Source: Algoriphagus sp. NG3 (GTDB lineage Bacteria > Bacteroidota > Bacteroidia > Cytophagales > Cyclobacteriaceae). From it: 64,000 bases of DNA. Below, piece after piece: positions 57,338 to 64,000 of this stretch; the first letter of the stretch is position 1, and each line of letters starts with the position of its first letter. The position numbers and the translations under genes were made by a program. The stretch spans positions 124,001 to 188,000 of the forward strand of contig NZ_CP139421.1 of assembly GCF_034119865.1 (NCBI RefSeq), read 5' to 3'. The notes beneath the pieces are model-generated. The model was not told the DNA's origin. It made no database searches and saw only the letters and a list, made by a program, of their open reading frames with translations.

Positions 57338-58302
57338 AAATTAAACTGACAACAATCCTTCTTTTACTCGCTTCCCCACTTACATCATTGGCTTGTGATA
57401 TCTGCGGCTGCGGTGTAGGGAGCTATTATCTGGGGATACTGCCTGATTTTAGTGATAAGTTTATCGGTGTGCGTTACCAGTCAAAATTGCTGACAACCCA
57501 TCTTGGCCCGAACGGGAACCGTACACCTTTGACTTCAGATGAAACCTATCAGAGCATGGAGGTGTGGGGAGCCTGGAATTTTGGTAGCCGATGGAGAATT
57601 ATGGCAATTTTACCCTATAATTTTAATACACGGAAGATTGAGCAAGGCAATGTATCTGGTGAGAAGCATGGCCTTGGGGATGTGGTAGCTATCCTGAATT
57701 TTAAGCTGTTCGAGTCCCGTGTTACCACTGGTGGAGATAAGTTTCTTGCACATTCGCTCTGGATGGGAGCCGGTGTGAAAGCGCCTACAGGAAAATATGA
57801 AGACGGTGAACAAATCATGCCTAATTCTCCCAACAACTTCCAGTTGGGCTCGGGGAGTACAGATTTCATGTTCAACGCGGCTTATGATGTGCGTCTGATG
57901 GATCTTGGGATCAATGTCAATGCAAGTTACAAGTTGAATACTGAGAATAAATACGAGTATAGATACGGTAACAAATTCACGGGAAATGTGCTGGGCTATT
58001 ATAAATTCAATGTAAAGGATAAAGTCCGGATTGCACCTAATATCGGTCTGCTCTATGAGACGCAGCCTCAGGACTTGTTATACAATAAATATGAGGTATA
58101 TCAATCAGGAGGTGACTTGCTGAGTAATGTAGTGGGAGTGGAGATTAATGTAGGGCAGATTTCTTTTGGGGCAAACTATCAGATTCCTTTGAGCCAAAAT
58201 CTGGCAAATGACCGCGCCTTGGCAGGAAATAGGCTGATGACACACATTTCTTTCAACTTGAAAGGAAAGAAGAATAAGGAGGAGCATGTTTTTGAGTTAT
58301 AA
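57334..58302 (+). CDS. Outer-membrane-type beta protein with mature N-terminus CDICGCG
   Basis: The 322-residue protein has a signal peptide (about 1-19) and a mature start near CDICGCGVGSYYLG. A chain of amphipathic strands follows (FIGVRYQSKLL, SMEVWGAWNFGSRWRIMAIL, LWMGAGVKAPTGKYEDGE, KVRIAPNIGLLYE, ISFGANYQIPL), like transporter-type outer membrane barrels. The three-cysteine CxxCxC could bind Cu(I). I do not know a characterised homologue. It overlaps the dihaem gene by 4 bp (ATGA), so it is part of the same operon. Confidence 0.82.
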   Translation: MKIKLTTILLLLASPLTSLACDICGCGVGSYYLGILPDFSDKFIGVRYQSKLLTTHLGPNGNRTPLTSDETYQSMEVWGAWNFGSRWRIMAILPYNFNTRKIEQGNVSGEKHGLGDVVAILNFKLFESRVTTGGDKFLAHSLWMGAGVKAPTGKYEDGEQIMPNSPNNFQLGSGSTDFMFNAAYDVRLMDLGINVNASYKLNTENKYEYRYGNKFTGNVLGYYKFNVKDKVRIAPNIGLLYETQPQDLLYNKYEVYQSGGDLLSNVVGVEINVGQISFGANYQIPLSQNLANDRALAGNRLMTHISFNLKGKKNKEEHVFEL

Positions 58303-58392
58303 TCAGCAGTGTTTTAGTCTGTAAGGAAATGCAAGACTGAAAATAAATCAGATAGTTAAAACAAAAGGAGGCTTTCGGTGATTTAATCTTAT

Positions 58393-58866
58393 ATGAAGGA
58401 AAAAATCACGCTGAAGCATGTGCCCTTGTTAAGTTGGGACTTAAGCAATCCTGCCTCAGCTTTAAAGAGTAACAGAGCAATGGAGCTAGCTCAGCTTACC
58501 CAGCTTGCAGAGAAGAACAGGTGGCAGATAGATATTAAATCCGAACTGGAGGTGTATTACCATGCTATTGTATTGACGGATATACAGCAAAATATCCAAT
58601 GGGTAAATCAGGGTTTCCAATCCATGACCGGCTATCCTCCTGAATTCGCTATAGGTAAAAAGCCCAGCTTTCTTCAAGGGAAAAATACATCTACTGAGGT
58701 AAAACAAAGAATCAGGGAGAATTTGGGTTTGGGAAGGCGGTTTACAGAAACGCTGATAAACTATAGAAAGAATAGGGAGGAATATCGCTGCCTTGTAACA
58801 ATAGTTCCTCTGACCAATTTATCGAATGATATCACTCATTTTATGGCTCTGGAGAGGGAGATCTAA
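58393..58866 (+). CDS. Stand-alone LOV-like PAS protein without the flavin cysteine
   Basis: The 157-residue protein has one PAS domain (about 50-157). Residues 71-100 align with LOV domains: NQGFQSMTGYPPEFAIGKK, then PSFLQGKNTS. Where photoactive LOV domains have Cys in GxNCRFLQ, this protein has Pro91 (GKKPSFLQG), so the covalent flavin photoadduct cannot form. It may bind flavin for redox sensing or another ligand. No kinase or DNA-binding domain is attached. It lies 90 bp after the copper operon. Confidence 0.87.
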   Translation: MKEKITLKHVPLLSWDLSNPASALKSNRAMELAQLTQLAEKNRWQIDIKSELEVYYHAIVLTDIQQNIQWVNQGFQSMTGYPPEFAIGKKPSFLQGKNTSTEVKQRIRENLGLGRRFTETLINYRKNREEYRCLVTIVPLTNLSNDITHFMALEREI

Positions 58867-58884
58867 TAATTCCGAAATACACAT

Positions 58885-58918
58885 AAAAAAAGCCCTTGAT
58901 TTTGCAATCAAGGGCTTT
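58885..58918 (-). terminator. Terminator of tRNA-Gln
   Basis: AAAGCCCTTGATT pairs with AATCAAGGGCTTT (13 bp) around TTGC, followed by T residues on the minus strand; it starts 4 nt beyond the tRNA 3' end. It may also stop the PAS gene from the other side. Confidence 0.93.
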
Positions 58919-58921
58919 GTG

Positions 58922-58994
58922 TTGGTCTACCAGGGCTCGAACCTGGACTCTTCTGAACCAAAATCAGACGTGTTGCCAGTTACACCATAGACCA
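58922..58994 (-). tRNA. tRNA-Gln (anticodon UUG)
   Basis: The minus strand folds into a 73-nt tRNA. Acceptor arms are TGGTCTA and TAGACCA with discriminator A. The anticodon stem TCTGA/TCAGA encloses loop TTTTGGT with anticodon TTG (reads CAA). The T arm is CCAGG-TTCGAGC-CCTGG. CCA is not encoded, as usual in Bacteroidota. A -33/-7 promoter (59036-59066) precedes it and a strong terminator follows. Confidence 0.96.
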
Positions 58995-59325
58995 GTTTTG
59001 GATGAGATTCCTTTTGGGTCTCTCTTAAAGTGTCACAAAGGTAGGTTCTTGCTTCTTTTTTTCCAAGTTGGTGCCAAAACATTTTTCATGTTTTTATCTA
59101 ATTGCCTTTTAATCAGCAGAAAATATTGGGACTGGATCAGGTCAGTTGCCTTGGGTGAATAGGGGGGATTTGATTTTGGGAAAGCTTGGGCTGGGTTTTA
59201 TGAAATCAGCAAATCTCTGCCTTGGTATTGTGATATTGTTAATATTGACATGATTGTGTTGCGTATTTGGAAATGATTAATCATTTTTATGGGAAAGTGA
59301 TCAAACTATCTAACCATTATTTACC
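58995..59325. other. Spacer between tRNA-Gln and the 82-residue gene
   Basis: About 330 bp. It holds the tRNA promoter at its left end. The rest is AT-rich with no gene, repeat or hairpin that I can support. Confidence 0.5.
59036..59066 (-). promoter_or_regulatory. Promoter of tRNA-Gln
   Basis: On the minus strand TTG (59066-59064) is followed after 20 bp by TACCTTTG (59043-59036), matching -33 TTTG / -7 TAnnTTTG. The -7 box ends 41 bp before the mature tRNA 5' end. Confidence 0.75.
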
Positions 59326-59574
59326 ATGCAAGTTGAGAAATTAGAAAAAACAGTGCCCGAAGTGGTACAGAAATTAACAAAATTGAAGTCAGAAACTTTG
59401 GCAGCTGAGCTGACTTGGTGCTGGGCTAGTTTTCAGAATGACCACAACCCAGTAGGGGTTTTAGAGAAGGGTGAGCAAGCTCTTGCGGTTTTTAAAGAGG
59501 CCAGAAAGAAAAACGAAAAGGCCGTTTCCAAGAAGTTGGTAGAAAGCTTTGAGAAGGCCTTGAATAAAGCATAA
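59326..59574 (+). CDS. Small helical protein of unknown function
   Basis: The 82-residue protein is predicted to be all helical: VEKLEKTVPEVVQKLTKLKS, a central ELTWCWASFQNDHNPVGVLE and FKEARKKNEKAVSKKLVESF. It has no membrane segment or signal. I do not recognise the family. A bidirectional terminator starts within the stop region, supporting that it is expressed. It faces rplI tail to tail. Confidence 0.72.
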   Translation: MQVEKLEKTVPEVVQKLTKLKSETLAAELTWCWASFQNDHNPVGVLEKGEQALAVFKEARKKNEKAVSKKLVESFEKALNKA

Positions 59575-59605
59575 AAAAAACCCCGGATTGCCGGGGTTTT
59601 TATTT
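59573..59605. terminator. Bidirectional terminator between the 82-residue gene and rplI
   Basis: AAAACCCCGG-attg-CCGGGGTTTT is a perfect 10-bp stem with A-rich and T-rich flanks, suited to both strands. Confidence 0.93.
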
Positions 59606-59623
59606 TTATCAAGTCCAGGACTG

Positions 59624-60067
59624 TTATTCTCCTGAAACGTTGAATTTAACGTTGGTTTTCACTTCCCTGTGAAGATCAACTTCTGCTTCAAATTCTCCTG
59701 CACCATCTACTGGAGTATTGATGGAGATTTTCTTTCTGTCGATGTCGATACCTTGAGTTGCCAATGCATCAGCAATCTGAAGAGTCGTTACTTTACCGAA
59801 GATTTTACCTGATTCACCGATTTTCGCTTTGATCTCCAGAGTAAGAGTTTCAAGTTTTGCAGCGACATTTTCAGCTTCAGTTTTAATCTTTTCTGCTTTG
59901 TGGGCAGCTTGCTTGATGTTCTCAGCAAGAATCTTCTTGTTAGAGCTCGTTCCAAGTACTGCGAAACCCTGAGGAATCAGGTAGTTTCTTCCGTATCCTG
60001 GCTTTACATCTACCAAGTCATTCTTATAACCAAGACCTTTGATGTCTGTTTTTAGTATGATTTCCAT
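59624..60067 (-). CDS. rplI: 50S ribosomal protein L9
   Basis: The 147-residue protein starts MEIILKTDIKGLGYKNDLVDV and has the L9 signature GYGRNYLIPQGFAV, a central helix rich in Lys/Glu (LAENIKQAAHKAEKIKTEA) and the C-terminal rRNA-binding domain (KIFGKVTTLQIADALATQG). It is the last gene of rpsF-rpsR-rplI, a conserved order, starting 27 bp after rpsR. Confidence 0.97.
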   Translation of the reverse strand: MEIILKTDIKGLGYKNDLVDVKPGYGRNYLIPQGFAVLGTSSNKKILAENIKQAAHKAEKIKTEAENVAAKLETLTLEIKAKIGESGKIFGKVTTLQIADALATQGIDIDRKKISINTPVDGAGEFEAEVDLHREVKTNVKFNVSGE

Positions 60068-60094
60068 TTGTAATGATCTTTTGTGATTGGACGA

Positions 60095-60346
60095 TTATTT
60101 CAACCCATCGGTTACGAATGGCAACAACGCCAAATGTCTTGCTTTTTTGATAGCCTGAGCTACTTTTCTCTGGAATTTCGCAGAGTTTCCGGTTAGTCTT
60201 CTTGGAAGAATTTTACCTTGCTCATTGACAAATTTCAACAAGAAATTAGGATCCTTGTAGTCAATGTACTTGATGCCGTGCTTCTTGAATCGGCAATACT
60301 TTTTTCTGATTTCGCCTCTGTTGATTGGCTCGTTTACTAGTGTCAT
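60095..60346 (-). CDS. rpsR: 30S ribosomal protein S18
   Basis: The 83-residue protein has [20 protein letters not shown], then [20 protein letters not shown] and [20 protein letters not shown], the S18 core. It binds 16S rRNA next to S6. Its ATG overlaps the rpsF stop region by 4 bp. Confidence 0.97.
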   Translation of the reverse strand: MTLVNEPINRGEIRKKYCRFKKHGIKYIDYKDPNFLLKFVNEQGKILPRRLTGNSAKFQRKVAQAIKKARHLALLPFVTDGLK

Positions 60347-60714
60347 TTGGTGGCTTCCTCCTTAGCTTCAACTTTTTTGTTAAACTCTCCTTTTCTTCTT
60401 CTTTCGGCATAAGCAATAGAATGCTTGTCCAAAACAGTAGTCAAGAATCTCATCACTTTCTCATCTCTTCTGAATTCTACTTCGAATTTGCGGATGAGCG
60501 TAGGATCGGCCTTGAATTCAACCATAACGTAGAACCCTGTGGTCTTCTTCTCAATGGCATAAGCCATTTTCTTAAGACCCCAATTTTCCACATTAATAAC
60601 GTCTGCCCCCAGTTCTTTTAACAAGTTCACAAACTTGTCGACAGTATCCTTCATCTGAACATCAGATAAAACGGGAGTTAAAATGAATACCGTCTCGTAA
60701 TTTCTTTGGAACAT
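60343..60714 (-). CDS. rpsF: 30S ribosomal protein S6
   Basis: The protein has 123 residues from the ATG at 60714 ([19 protein letters not shown]). The open frame extends 61 codons further upstream, but that stretch contains the promoter and lacks S6 similarity. S6 features are [20 protein letters not shown] and [19 protein letters not shown], then a Lys/Glu tail. It binds the central domain of 16S rRNA with S18. First gene of rpsF-rpsR-rplI. Confidence 0.97.
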   Translation of the reverse strand: MFQRNYETVFILTPVLSDVQMKDTVDKFVNLLKELGADVINVENWGLKKMAYAIEKKTTGFYVMVEFKADPTLIRKFEVEFRRDEKVMRFLTTVLDKHSIAYAERRRKGEFNKKVEAKEEATK

Positions 60715-60752
60715 TTTTTTTAATGTGTTTAAGGAATTTAATAAACAGGTTG

Positions 60753-60784
60753 CAAAAGTAGTGGAAATACTCCTGTATTCCAAA
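60753..60784 (-). promoter_or_regulatory. Promoter of rpsF-rpsR-rplI
   Basis: On the minus strand TTTG (60784-60781), 20 bp, then TACTTTTG (60760-60753), 39 bp before the rpsF ATG. Both boxes match the Bacteroidota consensus. Confidence 0.75.
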
Positions 60785-61099
60785 CAAGTAGCTAAACTCA
60801 ATGTGGTTAAAAACAAAAATACATCAAAAATCAGACCCTTCCCAAGCGGATAAAAGACAATATGCGTAACCTTAATTTCACCACTAAGGTATTGCAAACA
60901 GATTGGTCAAGCCTGCGATGTTCAGAGGGCCGCTACCACCAGAGTGATTTAGATGCTGGGGGAGAAATAGACAATGCTTCCTTCCTTGCCCGAGTGGAAA
61001 CTCAACAGCCCTATTCATCGAACCTACCGGCAAGGAATCTGTGCTGAGAGAATTTATTGGCCTGATAACCGAAGTTTTGTGGTGATTTTTCTGATTTGA

Positions 61100-62029
61100 C
61101 TATTTTACCGAAAAGGATTTTGACCCGATTTCGTAATTGTCCACGAAGATCTTTACCTGATGGTTTCCGGATACATAATCAGAGCCCTTTTCGTAGAAGA
61201 AGGTCAATTCCTGTTCTGTATTATCAAAAATAATGTCCTGCTTTACGGTGTAGAACTGTTCTGCACCATCTACGATAAAAGTCCCAGACCCCTTAGCCAC
61301 ATCAAAAATAGGTTGTGAATTAGGAGCTAGTACCTGTACATAGATGTTTCTCGGTCCTTTGTCGGCTACTTTGTTGTCAGCGAGATTGAAGCTTACCTTG
61401 ATTCGCTCGATTTGTCTGTTTTTAAAATCTTTTGTTGTTTCCACGCGTTCTTTCCCTCTGGAATTGACGGCTGCTATTTCTATATTTTCAGCTTTCAGCA
61501 TGGATGCCACATTGACTTTTGCCTGTAGATCTTCCTTTTGGATGTTTAGTTGGGCTACTTCTTCCTCGATTTCGGCTTGTGTGGTTTTTAAATCCTGGTT
61601 TTCGGTGAAAAGCTGCTGATTCATTGCCCGAAGTTCCAGGATTTCCTGATCCTTCTCCACAATCATGGAATTGTAGTTTTTGATTTTTGCATTTAAGGAA
61701 GCAATTTCTGAGGCACTTCTTTGTCTGGAGGTGTTTCGTTCGGACATTAGCTGATCCCTCACTTCTTCGAGCCCTTTTACGTCTCCGCCTAATTTTTCTA
61801 TTTCCTGGATCCGAAGATCAAGTTGATAAGTGACTGAATCCAGTCTTTTGTTCAGATCATTGTTCTCAGTTGAAAGCAATAAAATCTCCTCTGTTTTCTT
61901 GGTCCTGTCAACATAATCGGTGTAAAGTTTGATTCCGCTGATAATAACCAAAAGAACCAAAACAATTATGATGATGTTTTTGCCCTGGTCTTTCTTTTGA
62001 GTCGAGTTATTTTCAAATTCAGTATTCAT
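61100..62029 (-). CDS. Single-pass coiled-coil membrane protein of unknown function
   Basis: The 309-residue protein has a membrane helix at about 18-34 (NIIIIVLVLLVIISGI). A long coiled coil follows at about 42-175 (heptads in EKLGGDVKGLEEVRDQLMSE, QEILELRAMNQQLFTENQDL, QAEIEEEVAQLNIQKEDLQ). A C-terminal beta domain (about 200-309, NIYVQVLAPNSQPIFDVAKG, HQVKIFVDNYEIGSKSF) completes it. The beta domain would lie in the periplasm if the N-terminus is inside. I have no function for it. It stands alone on the minus strand. Confidence 0.78.
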   Translation of the reverse strand: MNTEFENNSTQKKDQGKNIIIIVLVLLVIISGIKLYTDYVDRTKKTEEILLLSTENNDLNKRLDSVTYQLDLRIQEIEKLGGDVKGLEEVRDQLMSERNTSRQRSASEIASLNAKIKNYNSMIVEKDQEILELRAMNQQLFTENQDLKTTQAEIEEEVAQLNIQKEDLQAKVNVASMLKAENIEIAAVNSRGKERVETTKDFKNRQIERIKVSFNLADNKVADKGPRNIYVQVLAPNSQPIFDVAKGSGTFIVDGAEQFYTVKQDIIFDNTEQELTFFYEKGSDYVSGNHQVKIFVDNYEIGSKSFSVK

Positions 62030-62045
62030 TTAAATTAGGCGTTAT

Positions 62046-62237
62046 ATGACTTTTTTAGACAAAAATTATTGGTCCGAAAGGTATTCATCGGGCAAAACCG
62101 GTTGGGATATAGGGCTTGCCTCCACACCCTTGGTGCAATATTTAGACCAAATTGTAAAACGGGATATTTCAATACTGATTCCAGGAGCCGGATCAGGACA
62201 TGAAGTATTTATGATTTTGAAAAATTCAAAAATCTAG
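62046..62237 (+). pseudogene. 5' remnant of a TPMT-family methyltransferase gene
   Basis: The 63-codon frame encodes the first quarter of a thiopurine-methyltransferase-like protein: FLDKNYWSERYSSGKTGWDIG, then LASTPLVQYLDQI and motif I ILIPGAGSGHEVF. Full-length members have about 190-210 residues. The frame ends right after motif I, where it runs into the 3' end of the minus-strand gene at 62226; no further TPMT sequence follows on either side. It looks like a deletion remnant whose 3' part was lost. It starts 16 bp from the divergent coiled-coil gene, where an intact gene's promoter would lie. Confidence 0.75.
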
Positions 62238-63029
62238 TACATATTCGGCCTTTGCTCCTGGGTAATCAAAGAACACTATTCCACATTCATAGAAGTCCAG
62301 ACTGAGTCTTACTTCTGGTTTGGTTTTAATTGCTTTCCAAGCTTGCTCCATTTCCTTTGACCAGTGGATATCCCCTATGGCAACTATGGTTTTGGAATGG
62401 GCTTTAGGCACAATCTGCTCGAAATATCCTAGCGTACCCTCATAGGTATGATTGGCGTCTATTAAGGCAAAGTCAATCTCACCAACTGTTTGCAGGAGGA
62501 TTGGCAGCGTATCACTAAGCTCACCTAAGATTACTTGTAGCTTATCATATCCTTGCTCAGGTGTAGCCACTCTGGCTATCTCCGGGGATCCTTCGAAAGT
62601 ATAGACTTTGCCCTGCGTCACCCTCGACAGGTATCTGCTACCAATGCCCATGCAGGTACCGAGTTCCAATACAGTATGCGCCGGGGTAAGTGTGGCAAAA
62701 TATTGGTAAAGTTGGGCGTATTTTCTATCGCTTGTACTGTATTTAGTGATATCCGCCACCCGTCTTTTTGGGGTGTTGACAGTTTTAGACCCGGCTCCAT
62801 AGTCCATCACCTCAATACTTTCAGTGGAGGAAAGCAGCTGATTTCTGAACACCTCAATATCCAGATCTTCCTCCTTGCGGGCTTGTATAAAGCTGAGGAG
62901 ATTTTGGTGAATTGAGAAGAGGAATGGCGACTGAAGTGAGTACTTATCTTCTTTAACGAGCCAATACCTTAAATAGGAAAGTAGCGGGTGTACTTTGCTG
63001 ATCAAATCAGTTGTGTAGATAATTGGCAA
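62226..63029 (-). CDS. Class I SAM-dependent methyltransferase, O-methyltransferase-like
   Basis: The 267-residue protein has motif I TVLELGTCMGIGSRYLSRV, YTFEGSPEIARVA, FALIDANHTYEGTLGYFEQI and the end CGIVFFDYPGAKAEY. This is the Methyltransf_24/O-methyltransferase family. No ATG lies in frame near the start: the frame opens at TTG (63029), with another TTG at 63005 as an alternative. The TTG at 63029 overlaps the 3' end of apaG by 23 bp, so translation is probably coupled. The acceptor is unknown. Its last 12 bases overlap the TPMT remnant. Confidence 0.8.
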   Translation of the reverse strand: MPIIYTTDLISKVHPLLSYLRYWLVKEDKYSLQSPFLFSIHQNLLSFIQARKEEDLDIEVFRNQLLSSTESIEVMDYGAGSKTVNTPKRRVADITKYSTSDRKYAQLYQYFATLTPAHTVLELGTCMGIGSRYLSRVTQGKVYTFEGSPEIARVATPEQGYDKLQVILGELSDTLPILLQTVGEIDFALIDANHTYEGTLGYFEQIVPKAHSKTIVAIGDIHWSKEMEQAWKAIKTKPEVRLSLDFYECGIVFFDYPGAKAEYVLDF

Positions 63030-63393
63030 TCATCTGGAATTCAGGGACGATCACTTCGAATTTCGTTCCGTCAAAAAGTTTTTCCATGTAATACACACCG
63101 GTCATTTTTCCCAATCCGGATTTCAGATTACATCCAGAAACATAGCTGTGGGATTCCCCTGGCTCAAGTATAGGTTGCTGGCCTACTACGCCGTCCCCTT
63201 CCACTATTCTTTTGAGTTCTGCTGCATCGGCTATTTCCCATCTTCTGCGTAATAGCTGCACAGTTTGGTTGCTTTTATTTTCAATCGTTACCTTGTAGGT
63301 AAATACAAAATGATGCTGATGCGGACTGGAAAATTCGGCTTGATAAGTGACTTCCACGCTCACTTGAATACCAGAAGTAACTGCAACTACCAT
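63007..63393 (-). CDS. apaG: ApaG domain protein
   Basis: The 128-residue protein is the ApaG/DUF525 fold: VSVEVTYQAEFSSPHQHHFVFTY, VTIENKSNQTVQLLRRRWEI, then EGDGVVGQQPILEPGESHSYVSG and GKMTGVYYME. The fold is an immunoglobulin-like beta sandwich. ApaG is linked to Co2+ resistance and Ap4A in enterobacteria by operon position, but the molecular role is not known. The 3' end overlaps the O-methyltransferase-like gene. Confidence 0.93.
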   Translation of the reverse strand: MVVAVTSGIQVSVEVTYQAEFSSPHQHHFVFTYKVTIENKSNQTVQLLRRRWEIADAAELKRIVEGDGVVGQQPILEPGESHSYVSGCNLKSGLGKMTGVYYMEKLFDGTKFEVIVPEFQMIANYLHN

Positions 63394-63453
63394 AGATATA
63401 GTGTTTTAAAAGTCCGTAAATATACCATTTAATATCTGAATGTAAATATACTT

Positions 63454-64000
63454 ATGCAAGTCAACATTGAAGCAAGCTGGCATGATGCTTTAGAGCATTT
63501 ATTTGAACAAGACCTTTTTAAAAACCTTGTGGCTTTTGTGAAAGACGAGTATGCCAGCTCAAAGGTTTACCCGCCAGGCAAAGAAATCTTTAATGCGTTC
63601 AACCATTGCCCCTTAGGAAATGTAAAAGTAGTCATCCTCGGACAGGATCCTTATCATGGTCCAGGGCAGGCTCATGGGCTTTCATTTTCGGTTAAGCCCG
63701 GAGTGCCTTTTCCGCCTAGCCTTATGAATATTTTCAAAGAGGTGGAGTCTGATGTGGGAAAACCCATGCCGTCCAGTGGTGACCTTACTCGATGGGCTGA
63801 TCAAGGGGTGTTTCTGCTGAATGCCACACTTACAGTTCGTGCCCATCAAGCCGGCTCACACCAGAAAAAAGGCTGGGAGGAATTTACAGATGAGGTAATC
63901 AAAACTATCAGTGAGCGGCGGGAGCATGTGGTTTTTTTGCTATGGGGTTCTTATGCCCAGAAAAAGTCAATATTGATCGATACCCGCAAGCATCTGGTTT
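63454..64000 (+). CDS. ung: Uracil-DNA glycosylase (runs off the window)
   Basis: The frame opens at ATG 63454 and runs without stop to the window end (182 codons seen; family length about 220). It has the Ung motifs: VVILGQDPYHGPGQAHGLSF (catalytic Asp), FPPSLMNIFKE, GVFLLNATLTVR and VFLLWGSYAQKK. It removes uracil from DNA. The last motif (HPSPLS-type His) lies beyond the window. Start codon follows an AT-rich gap after apaG, divergent from it. Confidence 0.96.
   Translation, partial: MQVNIEASWHDALEHLFEQDLFKNLVAFVKDEYASSKVYPPGKEIFNAFNHCPLGNVKVVILGQDPYHGPGQAHGLSFSVKPGVPFPPSLMNIFKEVESDVGKPMPSSGDLTRWADQGVFLLNATLTVRAHQAGSHQKKGWEEFTDEVIKTISERREHVVFLLWGSYAQKKSILIDTRKHLV

Noticed and set aside
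60715..60897. N-terminal extension of S6
   Set aside because: It contains the rpsF promoter boxes and no S6 similarity; the ATG at 60714 gives the normal length.

Overview
The window looks like chromosomal DNA of a Bacteroidota bacterium, most likely order Cytophagales and close to Algoriphagus/Cyclobacteriaceae. The genus is a guess from protein character, not from a search. Supporting signs are a SusC/SusD outer-membrane pair, large lipoproteins with FG-GAP/ASPIC repeats, a LytS/LytT two-component pair beside a TonB-linked receptor, recurrent TAnnTTTG promoter boxes (the Bacteroidota -7 element), weak Shine-Dalgarno use, and a tRNA without encoded CCA. I see no insertion sequence, integrase, prophage, CRISPR array or rRNA.

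Layout. 0.2-6.4 kb: methyltransferase, MarC, sterol-desaturase-like and DJ-1-like genes, then a compact MmcQ-ABC ATPase-App1 phosphatase run. 6.9-10.6 kb: minus-strand operon YfhO-methyltransferase-FKBP. 11-13.3 kb: ffh and a small lipoprotein, each preceded by a copy of a dispersed intergenic repeat. 13.4-18.2 kb: LytTR regulator and LytS kinase, divergent from a TonB-type receptor. 18.7-22.1 kb: pdhB, an aldehyde dehydrogenase, a rhodanese and a phosphodiesterase. 22.4-27.6 kb: a 47-residue basic protein, hisS, YbaB, a glycosyltransferase, PspC and a TPR/OmpA-like protein. 28-44 kb: a nutrient-acquisition island (SusC, SusD, FG-GAP/ASPIC lipoprotein, FtsX-type permease, creatininase, Tat-exported glycosylasparaginase, CutC, and a haem-motif/FG-GAP lipoprotein) with a LacI-type operator candidate in front of susC. 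44-51.5 kb: CBS protein, a MetZ-like enzyme, the pth-rplY-prs block and a large M14 peptidase. 51.7-54.5 kb: a Cys-cluster protein, EcsC and a class V aminotransferase-fold enzyme. 54.7-58.3 kb: an apparent copper-related operon (small Cys protein, MbnP-like lipoprotein, MbnH/MauG-like dihaem protein, beta-barrel protein with mature N-terminus CDICGCG). 58.4-64 kb: LOV-like PAS protein, tRNA-Gln, ribosomal rpsF-rpsR-rplI, coiled-coil membrane protein, a TPMT-family gene remnant, an O-methyltransferase-like gene, apaG and the start of ung.

The points most worth following are the MbnP/MbnH-like operon with its Cys-rich partners; the glycosylasparaginase-CutC-haem lipoprotein run beside SusCD; a three-copy ~150 bp repeat that lies each time in the same orientation about 70-90 bp in front of a start codon; a family of small hairpins with a TGTG-TCn-CACA core; and a 47-residue basic protein with its own promoter and terminator. 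Functions are read from motifs in the translated sequence; no database search was run.
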